The position numbers were made by a program, and so were the translations under genes. Below the pieces are notes generated by a model that was given only the letters and a program-made list of their open reading frames with translations, was not told where the DNA came from and made no database searches. A stretch of DNA of 48,845 nucleotides. Origin: Candidatus Bathyarchaeota archaeon B26-2. Its GTDB lineage: Archaea > Thermoproteota > Bathyarchaeia > Bathyarchaeales > B26-1. Each line of letters begins with the position of its first letter. Positions within the stretch are counted from its first letter, which is position 1. Location: NCBI GenBank assembly GCA_001593935.1, contig LUCE01000006.1:1-48845 (forward strand). Reading direction: 5' to 3'. This document shows positions 24,134-32,625 of this stretch, in pieces.

Positions 24134-25614
24134 TTCCGCATACAGCCCTACTCGCGACGATCGTACCCGGACTCTTCGGGGTTATAATCTACATCGTTCA
24201 GAAATACGTAGGAAAGTTTATCGGATGGATATCTACGGCCGTTGCTTCCTTGTCCCTTGTCCTAATCCTGAGCATGATTAAGCCTGTCGTCGACAGCTAC
24301 AATAACGGACAGAACTCCCTCGTCTTTGTATATCCGTGGATAAGCCCGATCGACATCAACTTCGGTTTCCTCATCGATATGGTTAGTTTCCCTGTAGGTT
24401 TCATCATCGCCTTAGTCAGCACTCTCTCATGTCTCTACTCAGTCAAGTACATGGAGAATGAACCCAACCAAGCCAGCTACTATGCTAATCTACTGATCTT
24501 CATGACGGGCATGATTGGAGTTGTCTTCTCATTAAACCTCATCCAGTTTTATCTCTTCTGGGAGTTGATGCTCATCCCATCCTATCTCTTAATAGCGCAG
24601 TGGGGTACATCTAGAAGAAGGCTGAGCATAGGGTTCAAATACTTCATATTCACGCATATGGGAGCCCTCTTTATGCTCTTGGGGATACTCTCCATCTTCT
24701 CTTACACTGCGACCTTCGACCTTACGGAGCTGCCTTCAAGGTCGAGCTCCATCTCGCCAAGTATGGCCCCGGTAATCTCGATTCTCCTACTGCTAGGCTT
24801 CTTCGTCAAGATGGCTGTCTTTCCGTTTCACACGTGGCTGCCGGACGCCCATTCAGAGGCCCCAACACCCATCAGCGCGATGCTCTCCGGCGTGATGATA
24901 AAGTGCGGAGCTTACGGCATAGGGAGAATCCTATTGACGATCTTCAGCCAGAGGATGGTTCAAACATCCGATTACCTGTTAACCCTAGGAATAATCACGA
25001 TGATCTATGGGGGGCTAATGGCCCTAGCACAGACGGATATAAAGCGGCTATTAGCCTACTCAAGCATAAGCCAGATGGGATACATAGTCTTCGGGTTCTC
25101 AACAGTTTCCACTTTAGGAGTCATGGGAAGCCTACTACACATAATTAATCACGCAGTCTGTAAAGCGCTCCTATTCATGTGCGCGGGGTCAATAATACAT
25201 CAGACAGGCACACGGAGCATCAGAAAGATGAGCGGACTCATAACGAAGATGCCGGTGACAAGCTTCGCGTCCCTAATCGGCATCTTCAGCTTAGCCGGAG
25301 CGCCTCCGTTAAACGCCTTCTGGAGCGAATGGATGATCTTCGGCGGAGGCCTCGCAGCCGAGAAACCCGCCTTCACTTTCCTAGGTGTGGCGAGCACGAT
25401 GATTACCGCAGGTTATCTCCTCTGGTTCGCGTGGAGAGTCTTCTTCGGTCCTCTTCCCAAAAGATTGAAGGATGTTGAGGAATCCCCTCCCTTGCTGCTG
25501 GTCCCAATAATAACGCTGGCCTCGATATCAGTTATATTGGGCCTCTGGCCAGGGCTGATGCTGGGGTTCATCGCGCCGGCAGCAGAGTTCTTGTCAAGTT
25601 TCAAGGGTTCTTAA
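24130..25614 (+). CDS. nuoM: Antiporter-like ion-pumping subunit M
   Basis: A 494-residue pump of the NuoM/FpoM type with ~14 helices. Diagnostic: the glutamate in FYLFWELMLIPSYLLIAQWG, the conserved lysine in GFFVKMAVFPFHTWLPDAH, and HSEAPTPISAMLSGVMIKCG. It is closely related to the two other pumps here, with M-type loop features. ATG 24130 overlaps the nuoL stop (ATGA). Confidence 0.92.
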   Translation: MIPHTALLATIVPGLFGVIIYIVQKYVGKFIGWISTAVASLSLVLILSMIKPVVDSYNNGQNSLVFVYPWISPIDINFGFLIDMVSFPVGFIIALVSTLSCLYSVKYMENEPNQASYYANLLIFMTGMIGVVFSLNLIQFYLFWELMLIPSYLLIAQWGTSRRRLSIGFKYFIFTHMGALFMLLGILSIFSYTATFDLTELPSRSSSISPSMAPVISILLLLGFFVKMAVFPFHTWLPDAHSEAPTPISAMLSGVMIKCGAYGIGRILLTIFSQRMVQTSDYLLTLGIITMIYGGLMALAQTDIKRLLAYSSISQMGYIVFGFSTVSTLGVMGSLLHIINHAVCKALLFMCAGSIIHQTGTRSIRKMSGLITKMPVTSFASLIGIFSLAGAPPLNAFWSEWMIFGGGLAAEKPAFTFLGVASTMITAGYLLWFAWRVFFGPLPKRLKDVEESPPLLLVPIITLASISVILGLWPGLMLGFIAPAAEFLSSFKGS

Positions 25615-25625
25615 GGTGAGAGAGA

Positions 25626-25859
25626 TTGATTGAACTCGTCTTGATCGCCGCCGCCATCGTCTTGGCGATTCTCGCAGTTGAGCTAAAGAGCCTTCTCCAA
25701 TCGGTTGTCTGCCTCTGCGGCATGTGCATCGTCTTGGGCGTTCTCTTCGGAATCTTGAACGCGTTATATGTGATGGCGTTTCAGCTCTTGATCTATGCGG
25801 GGGCAACTATGGTCCTCTTTCTCTCGGTGGTTATGCTCACGGAGAGAGATGAAGAATGA
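25626..25859 (+). CDS. nuoJ1: Subunit J, N-terminal half as a separate gene
   Basis: 77 residues with three hydrophobic helices, matching the first part of NuoJ (GILNALYVMAFQLLIYAGAT is the pi-bulge helix region, shown here as ALYVMAFQLLIYAGA). In Methanosarcina Fpo, J is likewise split in two. TTG start with AAGGTGAG upstream. Overlaps J2 by four bases. Confidence 0.85.
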   Translation: MIELVLIAAAIVLAILAVELKSLLQSVVCLCGMCIVLGVLFGILNALYVMAFQLLIYAGATMVLFLSVVMLTERDEE

Positions 25860-26134
25860 ATGAGATGTGGTTAAAGCTCAGTGGAGCGTTGCTGGTGGCG
25901 GGGGTTGCCTACCTCTTCCTCTCGGCCGTTCAAGGCTTCACGCCTTTCGAGTACTCGATCTCTCCTCTCGGCGATTCGTTGGTCTCGACGGAGAAGGGGA
26001 TAAGCCTCGCCGTGAGCTATACTCTCTGGGATAAACGTTCCTTAGATGTGATCATATTGGCGTTGCTGCTCTTCGTAACGTCCGCCTGTTGCGCGGTCAT
26101 TCTAGGTCACAGAGAGGCTCAGAAGGGTGGGTGA
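25856..26134 (+). CDS. nuoJ2: Subunit J, C-terminal half as a separate gene
   Basis: 92 residues with a helix at each end (~8-27 and ~66-85) and a polar middle (EYSISPLGDSLVSTEKG). It matches the C-terminal part of NuoJ. The gap between the helices and the position between J1 and K support this. ATGA overlap with J1. Confidence 0.78.
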   Translation: MNEMWLKLSGALLVAGVAYLFLSAVQGFTPFEYSISPLGDSLVSTEKGISLAVSYTLWDKRSLDVIILALLLFVTSACCAVILGHREAQKGG

Positions 26135-26449
26135 TTGCTACCGTTAAGTTATTACATGGCGTGTTCAGTGATTCTTTTCCTCATAGGTCTCTACTGCCTC
26201 ATCTTTAAGAGGAACATGATCAGACTTTTGATGGCTTTAGAGATAATGATGAACGCTGTGAACCTAAACTTTATCGTCCTCTCAAGTTACGTTGTTGAAG
26301 GGTCTGTCCATCCGTTAGCCCATGTCTTCGCGATATTATCAATCGGGATCGGTGGATGTATAATCGCCCTAGGCCTAGTGATTACGCTCTACGCCTACAG
26401 ACATTATGGAACCTTAGATGTGAGAGAACTGAGGAGGCTCAAACACTGA
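26135..26449 (+). CDS. nuoK: Complex I-like membrane subunit K
   Basis: 104 residues, three membrane helices. It carries the membrane-embedded glutamate of helix 2 (LLMALEIMMNAVNLNF), needed for proton transfer in complex I; the third helix has FAILSIGIGGCIIALGL. TTG start directly after the J2 stop, with GGGTGG upstream. Overlaps subunit N by one base. Confidence 0.92.
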   Translation: MLPLSYYMACSVILFLIGLYCLIFKRNMIRLLMALEIMMNAVNLNFIVLSSYVVEGSVHPLAHVFAILSIGIGGCIIALGLVITLYAYRHYGTLDVRELRRLKH

Positions 26450-27912
26450 TGTTCACTCCCTTATTGGATACATTAATCTTCTTCGTTTTAACAACACCAC
26501 TGATGGGTCTGGTGGGAGGAAGAATTAAACATGAGAAGCGTATAGTGGAGGTTTACGTCATATCAGCTCTCATCTTCTCCTTGGTGTTGATCCCCTTGTT
26601 CTACTCCGAAGTCTTGAAGGAGGGTAGCACTTTGATTGTCGGTTGGGGTTCTCCTCAGCCGGAAGGAGCATTCCTAGAGATTGACACGCTCAGCATATTC
26701 ATGGCTGTAATCTACCTGACCATAGGTCTTATGGCTTCAATATTCTCCACCCGAGAATTTGAACGAGAAGACACGACGGGATATTATACTATCCTTTTGG
26801 GGATGATAGCCGCGATGATCGGCATAGTCTTCTCCGGAGACCTCTTCACCCTATTCATCTTCTGGGAGGCCATGTGTATCTGTTCCTATGCCCTCGTCGC
26901 ATTTAAGAGAGAGCGATGGGAATCCATCGAAGCCAGCTACAAGTATCTAATCATGAGCAGTGCTGGAAGCATAACCATGCTCTTCGCCTTTTCGTTCCTA
27001 TATGGCCTGACAGGAACCTTAAACATATCATATCTCTCCGTAGGCTTGGCGAGAACGGAGGGAAACCCGATCATGTTAGTGGTACTCATCATGCTCCTCA
27101 TCGGTTTCGGTCTACAAGCAGGCATGTTCCCCTTCCATACGTGGCTACCGGACGCCCATATGGCTGCACCCAGCTCAGTGAGCGCCGTCCTTTCAGGGGT
27201 TATGGTGAAAGTGGGGGCTTACGGCCTTATCAAAGTCCTTTTAACAATATTTGCCCCGATGTACGAATCGTGGAGGGTTACCCTAGCCGTCTTTGCTGTC
27301 TCAACCATGTTCGTCGGCAACCTCTCAGCTTTGTTACAGGACGACGTAAAGCGTCTCTTAGCGTTCAGCACCATCGCTAATACCGGCTACATTCTTCTAG
27401 GGATCGCCACAGGTTCACAGAGAGCCTTGACTGGGAGCCTCTTCCATGTAATGAATCATGCGGTCGTTAAGGCTCTGCTCTTCCTCTGTGCTGGAGCGTT
27501 CATCCATAAAACGGGAACCAGAAGCCTAAAGGAACTCGCTGGAATCAGAAGATCGATGCCCATAACTGGCACGCTGTTCATAATTGGTACATTATCGTTA
27601 GCCAGCATCCCGGCTTTGAACCTTTTCTGGAGTGAAATCTCGATAATAACGGCGGGCTTAGAGGCGGGGATGCCCATATTCTCTCTTTTAATGGTCGTAA
27701 ACTTGGTTTTTTCAGCGGTCTACTGCCTCCGCATGATCCAGACACTCGCCGTAAAGAAGGAAACACCGACCTCGAAGAAGGCTGAGGAAGCATCCCTGCC
27801 GATGCTTATACCCATCCTAGCCTTAGGTCTCCTCTCCATCTTGATCGGAGTTTACCCCTCTCCCTTCCAAACCTTCGCGGAAGAGGCCGCTAAAGCAGCC
27901 TTAAAGCAATAA
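26449..27912 (+). CDS. nuoN: Antiporter-like ion-pumping subunit N (third pump)
   Basis: 487 residues, ~14 helices. The essential glutamate is in LFIFWEAMCICSYALVAF and the conserved lysine near GVMVKVGAYG; MFPFHTWLPDAHMAAPSSVSAVLSG is the channel motif (cited in pieces). By position it is the N-type pump, though its sequence is close to M-type pumps. It completes a set of three pumps (L, M, N), as in complex I and Fpo, and ends the operon. ATG 26449 overlaps the nuoK stop (TGATG); a frame from 26356 lies inside nuoK and is rejected. Confidence 0.9.
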   Translation: MFTPLLDTLIFFVLTTPLMGLVGGRIKHEKRIVEVYVISALIFSLVLIPLFYSEVLKEGSTLIVGWGSPQPEGAFLEIDTLSIFMAVIYLTIGLMASIFSTREFEREDTTGYYTILLGMIAAMIGIVFSGDLFTLFIFWEAMCICSYALVAFKRERWESIEASYKYLIMSSAGSITMLFAFSFLYGLTGTLNISYLSVGLARTEGNPIMLVVLIMLLIGFGLQAGMFPFHTWLPDAHMAAPSSVSAVLSGVMVKVGAYGLIKVLLTIFAPMYESWRVTLAVFAVSTMFVGNLSALLQDDVKRLLAFSTIANTGYILLGIATGSQRALTGSLFHVMNHAVVKALLFLCAGAFIHKTGTRSLKELAGIRRSMPITGTLFIIGTLSLASIPALNLFWSEISIITAGLEAGMPIFSLLMVVNLVFSAVYCLRMIQTLAVKKETPTSKKAEEASLPMLIPILALGLLSILIGVYPSPFQTFAEEAAKAALKQ

Positions 27913-27925
27913 AAATCAACAATTT

Positions 27926-28144
27926 TTACCATTCAAGATCGGTCTCTGAGATTTCCCGCCAGCAAGATCGGCATATCGGTCTCTTCTTCCCTTTATAAAC
28001 TATGTATAACTCTATGTCTGGGCTTCCGCAATTTGGGTTCCATGGGTTTTGACAGTGTTCCAGTTCGGTCCTCGGTTCCTTAAGCCGGCTGATCCACATG
28101 TTCACCTTTAACGTTAAGTCTTCAATCTTCTGGATGGCTGTCAA
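27926..28144 (-). CDS. Small Cys-rich (zinc-binding) hypothetical protein
   Basis: A 72-residue protein with four cysteines that can bind zinc: EHCQNPWNPNCG and, after a charged hairpin, RPICRSCWREI. The N-terminus (TAIQKIEDLTLKVNMWISRL) is helical. Function unknown. TTG 28144 is chosen because a TATA-like CATAAACTTA near 28170-28179 predicts transcription from about 28148, nearly leaderless; ATG 28099, preceded by AAAGGTG, is the alternative. It converges with the hydrogenase operon, 13 bases away. Confidence 0.6.
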   Translation of the reverse strand: MTAIQKIEDLTLKVNMWISRLKEPRTELEHCQNPWNPNCGSPDIELYIVYKGKKRPICRSCWREISETDLEW

Positions 28145-28239
28145 GGCAGGGTCAGTCTAGAATAGTATCTCCTAAGTTTATGGATTATGAACGGAGAATC
28201 TATATTCCTATTTCGAGACGTATTCGCCTCCTAGGAGGT

Positions 28240-28464
28240 TCATCTACCTCTCATCTTGGAGCAGCTGTACAGAATAAGACTGGTGAGCGGTAATCCGCCG
28301 AACCAGATGGTGAGGAACGCTGTGAACGTCCAATCTAGCATCCAAGCAATCATTAATGGGGCTACGGGAATCACCCAGCAGACAGCCATCAAATAACCGA
28401 GGCTCAACAACATCGAGACCGTTAAAGTGGCCAGCTCAGAGCTTGGACGCTCATCTCTCTGCAT
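28240..28464 (-). CDS. Small membrane protein, hypothetical
   Basis: 74 residues with two hydrophobic helices (about 12-43 and 47-67; ATLTVSMLLSLGYLMAVCWV, then TAFLTIWFGGLPLTSLILYS) and a short basic tail. Family unknown. ATG 28464 follows AAGGGGG; a TATA-like CTTAAATAAG lies at about 28503-28513. Confidence 0.55.
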   Translation of the reverse strand: MQRDERPSSELATLTVSMLLSLGYLMAVCWVIPVAPLMIAWMLDWTFTAFLTIWFGGLPLTSLILYSCSKMRGR

Positions 28465-28790
28465 CCTAGGGCCCCCTTGTTTTGCTTCTCTCTCCCCATA
28501 TCGCTTATTTAAGGGTTGATAATATCCCTCGATAGCGCCTCTTATTTAGTCCCAAGAAGTGAGAGGTTAATCTCCAGTCTGGTTGTAAAGAACGCTGTCA
28601 ATATGCATCCTGTCAAAGGGGAGCCTTTCAAGATTTTACATTAAACAGCTAACGGCTCATCCCTGTGAAAGAGGCCGTATAGATCAACGCGGTGGAGGAT
28701 CGACAGTTCCCTTCTAGGCCTCTAGTCAACAACCCATAAATATAGAGTTGTCAACCCTTTTACTGTAGTTAGACTGTTTGGGGTGGTCAG
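28465..28790. other. Intergenic region with two divergent promoters
   Basis: 326 bases without a gene I can support. It holds the TATA-like element of the small membrane protein (near 28505, minus strand) and that of the sugar isomerase-like gene, CATAAATATAG at 28735-28745 (plus strand; start near 28766, 25-base leader). The middle (28560-28700) shows no tRNA, box C/D or long reading frame. Confidence 0.5.
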
Positions 28791-29630
28791 TTGAAGATAG
28801 GTTTTCTCGTCGGTGGACAACTCGGCAACCTCAAGGAGACCGTTAAGTGGGCGTCAGCCCACGGATTCAAGGCCTTGGAGATCAACACCCGTCCAGGTAG
28901 CCCCCTCATCGATCCCGAGAAGATACTGAAGCGTGGCACCAAGGAGGTCAAGGACACCCTCAAAGATAAGGATGTGATAATCTCCTGCTTAACATGGTGT
29001 CCGAATAACATGGACCCGAACCTAGAGGCCCGGAGGAGGAACAACGAGCACGTCAAGAAGATGATCGAGGCGGCCGCCCAGCTTGAGGTCCCGGTGATCA
29101 GCACATGGATTGGGAAGGTTCCGGGGACCCTAGACGAGAATATGGAGGTCTACGCCGAGGTATGGCCATCCATAGTTGAACACGCCGAGAGATACGACGT
29201 CAAGATAGCGATCGAGAACTGTATGGGAAACATCGCCTACAGCCCTTACATATGGGAGAGGATGTTCGAGATCATTCCCTCTAAGAATCTCGGGTTGAAC
29301 TTCGACCCTTCGCATCTCGTCTTCCAATTCATAGACTACCTTAAAGCTGTGAGGAGGTTCGGCAGCCGAATCTACCACACTCACTGCAAGGACACGGAGG
29401 TTCTCCGGTGGAAGCTCTCTTGGGTCGGTTACACCGGGAAGGGCTGGTGGAGGTTCAGAATCCCCGGTCTCGGCGACATAGACTGGAAACGGTTCATCTC
29501 TGCGTTGCAGGACCAAGGCTACGACTACGCCCTTAGCATAGAGCATGAAGACCCGATCTATCACGGGGTTGAAGGCTTCAAGGAAGGCCTACTCATCGGG
29601 ATCAGGTACCTATCACAGTTTCTACCGTAA
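28791..29630 (+). CDS. Sugar phosphate isomerase/epimerase-like TIM barrel
   Basis: 279-residue xylose isomerase-like TIM-barrel protein. Metal-site residues follow the family pattern: Glu in VKIAIENCMG, Asp in LNFDPSHLVF, His in IYHTHCKDTE, and Glu in ALSIEHEDP. The natural substrate is not predictable; relatives include inosose and sugar epimerases. TTG start with GGGGTGG six bases upstream. It seems to be transcribed alone. Confidence 0.85.
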   Translation: MKIGFLVGGQLGNLKETVKWASAHGFKALEINTRPGSPLIDPEKILKRGTKEVKDTLKDKDVIISCLTWCPNNMDPNLEARRRNNEHVKKMIEAAAQLEVPVISTWIGKVPGTLDENMEVYAEVWPSIVEHAERYDVKIAIENCMGNIAYSPYIWERMFEIIPSKNLGLNFDPSHLVFQFIDYLKAVRRFGSRIYHTHCKDTEVLRWKLSWVGYTGKGWWRFRIPGLGDIDWKRFISALQDQGYDYALSIEHEDPIYHGVEGFKEGLLIGIRYLSQFLP

Positions 29631-29819
29631 TGGAGTCGATCCCTCAGCTCTCATCATGGGGGAGTTCTCCCGGTCTCCCCATCTTTTTATTAAAGATTCG
29701 CCGAAAAGAGAGTGCGTGTTTAATCGTTGTTTGTTAGGCCTGTTTCTCTAATGTGTCAATCGATGATGAGAAGGTTTTAATTGGAGTAGCCGTATCTTAT
29801 CTGGGGTTGTGGAGGGTTT

Positions 29820-30164
29820 ATGGTTAGCTCTAGAGTTAGGGTTAAGGTTTCTTCCGTTACTGGGGTTCGTGATCCTGAGGGGAGAGAGGGGTACCGAATC
29901 GAGTTCGTCGAGGTCAGGGAGAAGCCTCCCGTTGTGATGATGACCTCTCCTGAGGTTCCTAAGGAGATAGGCCGCATGGTCGTCCAGATAAGCAGAGGAA
30001 TCCAGAAGTCCTTACCTGGAGGAAGCGTCAGACAATATGAGCTACGGAAGATCACTTTGATGTTCACTGCTGAAGAGTTAGAGGCCTTTGAACTGAAACC
30101 CTATCCAAACAACATCTACGAACTCATAATATCGAAGGGAAACCTCTCCTTCAAGAAGGTATGA
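29820..30164 (+). CDS. Conserved hypothetical protein, 114 residues
   Basis: Soluble, mixed alpha/beta protein. Visible blocks: RVRVKVSSVTGVRD, YRIEFVEVREKPPVVMM, PKEIGRMVVQISRGIQKSLP and LMFTAEELEAFELKPYPN. I do not recognise a characterised family with confidence. Size and layout recall arcadin-1, encoded beside crenactin in some TACK archaea, but no actin or other arcadin gene is nearby, so I would not name it so. ATG 29820 is preceded by GGAGG. Confidence 0.6.
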   Translation: MVSSRVRVKVSSVTGVRDPEGREGYRIEFVEVREKPPVVMMTSPEVPKEIGRMVVQISRGIQKSLPGGSVRQYELRKITLMFTAEELEAFELKPYPNNIYELIISKGNLSFKKV

Positions 30165-30302
30165 AAGAGGAAGAGTAAACAGTAGTCCACGACGGTTCTG
30201 AAGGATAGTTCTAAACTTGGTACTGTGGACGTTTAGTTTTTGCTTCACGCCTGTCTTGTGCGTTCTAAGACCGTCCTTTAAGTTGCAGTAATCTTTTAGA
30301 CA

Positions 30303-31373
30303 TCAGATTATTGGGTATGGAAACGAGTATCCGCTCTTGTGGTATTCGCCTACTATGGGTATATCTGTCCCGCAGTTCAGGCAACGCATCTCTTTCGTTA
30401 TCCTCCACCTGATTACTTCGAAGCCGTACCGCTTTATCAGAATCTCCCCGCAGTTCGGGCAGTACGTATTTTCGTATCTGTGCCCCGGAACGTTGCCGAG
30501 ATAGACGTAGTTGAGCCCAGCCTCACGCGCCGCTTCATACGCATCCTCGAGAGTCTTTATCTCGGTCGACGGGATGTGGTTCATCTTGTAGTCCGGATGA
30601 AACCTCAAAAGGTGGAAGGGCGTATCCGCGCTTAGGTTCTCCCTTATCCAAGCTGCGAGTTCACTGATCATCTCCATCGAGTCCCCGAACTTCGGCACCA
30701 CCAGGTTCGTAACCTCAATGTGGATACCACGCCGCTTCATCTCCTTGAGCGCCTCGTAGATGGGCTCAACCGATGGCACCGCCGAGAACCTCTTGTAAAA
30801 TTCCGGGTCTCCTCCGCCCTTGAAGTCGACGGTGGCAGCGTCCAGGTAGGGTGCTATCGCCTCGACGGCCTCCGGGGTCATGTAGCCGTTCGTGACGAAG
30901 GTGTTGAAGAACCCCCTCTCATGGGCTAGACGAGCCGTATCATAGGCATACTCAAAGAAGATCGTCGGCTCGGTGTAAGTGTAACTTATGCCGTGAGCAC
31001 CGTATCTCGCGGTTAGTTCAATAACCTTCTCCGGGGGGATGTTCCGACCTGTGATCTCCTCCTCTTGGCTGATAACCCAGTTGTCACAGAACTGGCATCT
31101 GAAGTTGCATCCCACGGTCGCTATGGACATGACCAGCGCCCCGGGATGGAAGTGGGAGAGCGGCTTCTTTCCTATAGGGTCGACTATGGCTGAACACGCC
31201 TTGGCGTAGTTCAAAGGGTAGAGCTTTCCATTTAGGTTCTTCCGAACCCTACAGAACCCTAAACTTCCCCTTTTGATTAAGCATCTTCTTGCACAGAGAT
31301 TGCACCTAACATCATCATTCTCGAGCCGATCGTAGAGCATAGCCTCTCTCATAGACATCTGCTCCACGATCAT
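30303..31373 (-). CDS. AmmeMemoRadiSam system radical SAM enzyme
   Basis: 356-residue radical-SAM protein of the PflA-like group known from AMMECR1/Memo-linked clusters. The N-terminal Cys pattern is CNLCARRC...GFCRVR. The SAM cluster motif is CNFRCQFC (CX3CX2C), within the ATVGCNFRCQFCDNW block. It ends with a zinc ribbon, CPNC ... CLNC. Neither AMMECR1 nor Memo genes are in the window, so it lacks its usual partners here; the reaction is unknown even in better-studied species. ATG 31373 is assumed; because the TATA-like element lies at ~31394, ATG 31358 or 31352 could be the real start. Confidence 0.88.
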   Translation of the reverse strand: MIVEQMSMREAMLYDRLENDDVRCNLCARRCLIKRGSLGFCRVRKNLNGKLYPLNYAKACSAIVDPIGKKPLSHFHPGALVMSIATVGCNFRCQFCDNWVISQEEEITGRNIPPEKVIELTARYGAHGISYTYTEPTIFFEYAYDTARLAHERGFFNTFVTNGYMTPEAVEAIAPYLDAATVDFKGGGDPEFYKRFSAVPSVEPIYEALKEMKRRGIHIEVTNLVVPKFGDSMEMISELAAWIRENLSADTPFHLLRFHPDYKMNHIPSTEIKTLEDAYEAAREAGLNYVYLGNVPGHRYENTYCPNCGEILIKRYGFEVIRWRITKEMRCLNCGTDIPIVGEYHKSGYSFPYPII

Positions 31374-31384
31374 AGAAGGAACAT

Positions 31385-31403
31385 TAAAGGATTTATTCCT
31401 TTA
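31385..31403. promoter_or_regulatory. Palindrome over the promoter of the radical-SAM gene
   Basis: TAAAGGATTTATTCCTTTA: perfect 7-base arms around a 5-base centre. On the minus strand its centre gives the TATA-like AATAAATCC, so a protein bound here would block TBP. Candidate operator. Confidence 0.45.
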
Positions 31404-31539
31404 GTAGCTGATAACGTTCGGAACCCGCTCGGTTTGATTCTTGACTAAGTAATCTCTCCACGTTTACTTTATTCGTCGCGGCCACGTGAATGTCGCTCAA
31501 TCCCCGCGAGTTTTAGACGCAAAACTTTCTTTACTCATC

Positions 31540-32502
31540 TTAGGTCAGAGATGATTCCTCTCCAAGTTTCGTGTATACCCAGACATCGTTGTAGAGTACC
31601 TCCCCGAATCCTCCGAGAAGCCATATGCCACCCCTGTAAACTAGGCATGCCGGCGCGTGGCGTACAGGCCAAGGTGTCCCTTCAATCTCGTGCCAAATTC
31701 TTCCGTCGACTGAGTACCAAACATCGTTTCTGTTCCCGTGGTGGTAGCCGGCTATTACCCACATCTTATCGTCGTACACGACCGAGCAATGGAAACGCCT
31801 AGCCATCCACTTCGCAGTCTCCACAACTCTATGCCACTCCACACCATCGCTAGAACACCAAACGTCATTGTAATCGACAACTGTGTTGTTTGGGTATGCC
31901 TCATTGTAGACTCCGCCACCTATCACCCAAATCTTGTCGTCGAAGACTACAGATGTATGCATGGCTCTACTACCCCAATCAGCCTCGTCGGTAACGAGCT
32001 CCCACTCTCTTCCATCCCTCGACGTCCACACCTCATTGTTATGGAGGTAGTTCGCCGCGTCGAATCCACCCATCAGCCAGATTCGGTCCTCATACACTAA
32101 GGCGGTAGCTGCTCCACGCGGGCTCCACGGAGCCTCATCCGTGACCATTCGCCAACTCTTCCCGTCGCTGGAGCACCAAACGTCGTTGTAAGAGACTTGC
32201 GCATCAGGTTTGAGCTTGGTTATCCCTCCCATAACCCAAATCTTGCCCTTGTACACTATGGTGCAGAGCAGGTTGCGTCCATTCCAAGGAGCAGAGCTCG
32301 TCACTCTATGCCAGTTAACACCGTCGCTGGAGCACCAGACATCGTTCACGCGTTCAGGAGTGTAGCCTCCAAGGAGCCACATCTTGCCGTTGAAGATGAC
32401 GGAGCCCATAGAGTCCCGCCTGCTCCAATCAGCCCCTTCGGTCACAAGTCTCCAAAAGCCTTTCACCGAACACCCGAACTGTCCGGAAGGTTGAATCTTC
32501 AT
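31540..32502 (-). CDS. Six-repeat Kelch beta-propeller protein
   Basis: 320 residues made of six Kelch repeats of about 45-55 residues, each with the IWVMGG-type strand followed by YNDVWCSSDG and a W (e.g. KMWLLGGY ... NDVWCSSDGVNW). Repeats begin near residues 17, 65, 117, 167, 223 and 271. Such six-bladed propellers bind proteins or sugars. There is no signal peptide or membrane segment, so it should be cytosolic, which is uncommon for prokaryotic Kelch proteins. Repeats are very similar, suggesting recent internal duplication. ATG 32502 follows GAGGAG. It has no obvious partner gene. Confidence 0.85.
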   Translation of the reverse strand: MKIQPSGQFGCSVKGFWRLVTEGADWSRRDSMGSVIFNGKMWLLGGYTPERVNDVWCSSDGVNWHRVTSSAPWNGRNLLCTIVYKGKIWVMGGITKLKPDAQVSYNDVWCSSDGKSWRMVTDEAPWSPRGAATALVYEDRIWLMGGFDAANYLHNNEVWTSRDGREWELVTDEADWGSRAMHTSVVFDDKIWVIGGGVYNEAYPNNTVVDYNDVWCSSDGVEWHRVVETAKWMARRFHCSVVYDDKMWVIAGYHHGNRNDVWYSVDGRIWHEIEGTPWPVRHAPACLVYRGGIWLLGGFGEVLYNDVWVYTKLGEESSLT

Positions 32503-32625
32503 ATCTCCTCTGTCATCTGAGCGGAAGCATCACATAAAAGTCTAATTCATCCTCGAGACAGCGGACAATTATTTCTCTGCCCGAGCATAGGAGGGGGCTA
32601 CAAGCTTTAGTTATCTTTGAGAATG

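Noticed and set aside
26916-27380. Plus-strand frame of 154 codons inside nuoN
   Set aside because: Alternate frame within a conserved pump gene; Arg/Ser/His-rich composition unlike a membrane or soluble protein here.
18100-27912. NADH:quinone oxidoreductase (respiratory complex I) or Fpo
   Set aside because: Gene order fits, but the large subunit has both [NiFe] CxxC motifs, the small subunit the hydrogenase CNGC motif, and no NADH or F420H2 input subunit is present.
24130-27912. Duplication or repeat between the M and N pump genes
   Set aside because: Similarity is the ordinary paralogy of antiporter subunits, not a recent repeat.
29130-29564. Minus-strand frame of 144 codons inside the sugar isomerase-like gene
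   Set aside because: Antisense shadow; the plus frame has metal-site motifs.
29758-29820. Box C/D-like sRNA (ATGATGA near 29763)
   Set aside because: A C box alone; no CTGA D or D' box at suitable spacing.
30180-30245. Hairpin GTCCAC...GTGGAC followed by T-rich sequence as a terminator or RNA
   Set aside because: Only six base pairs around a 34-base loop; too weak to call.
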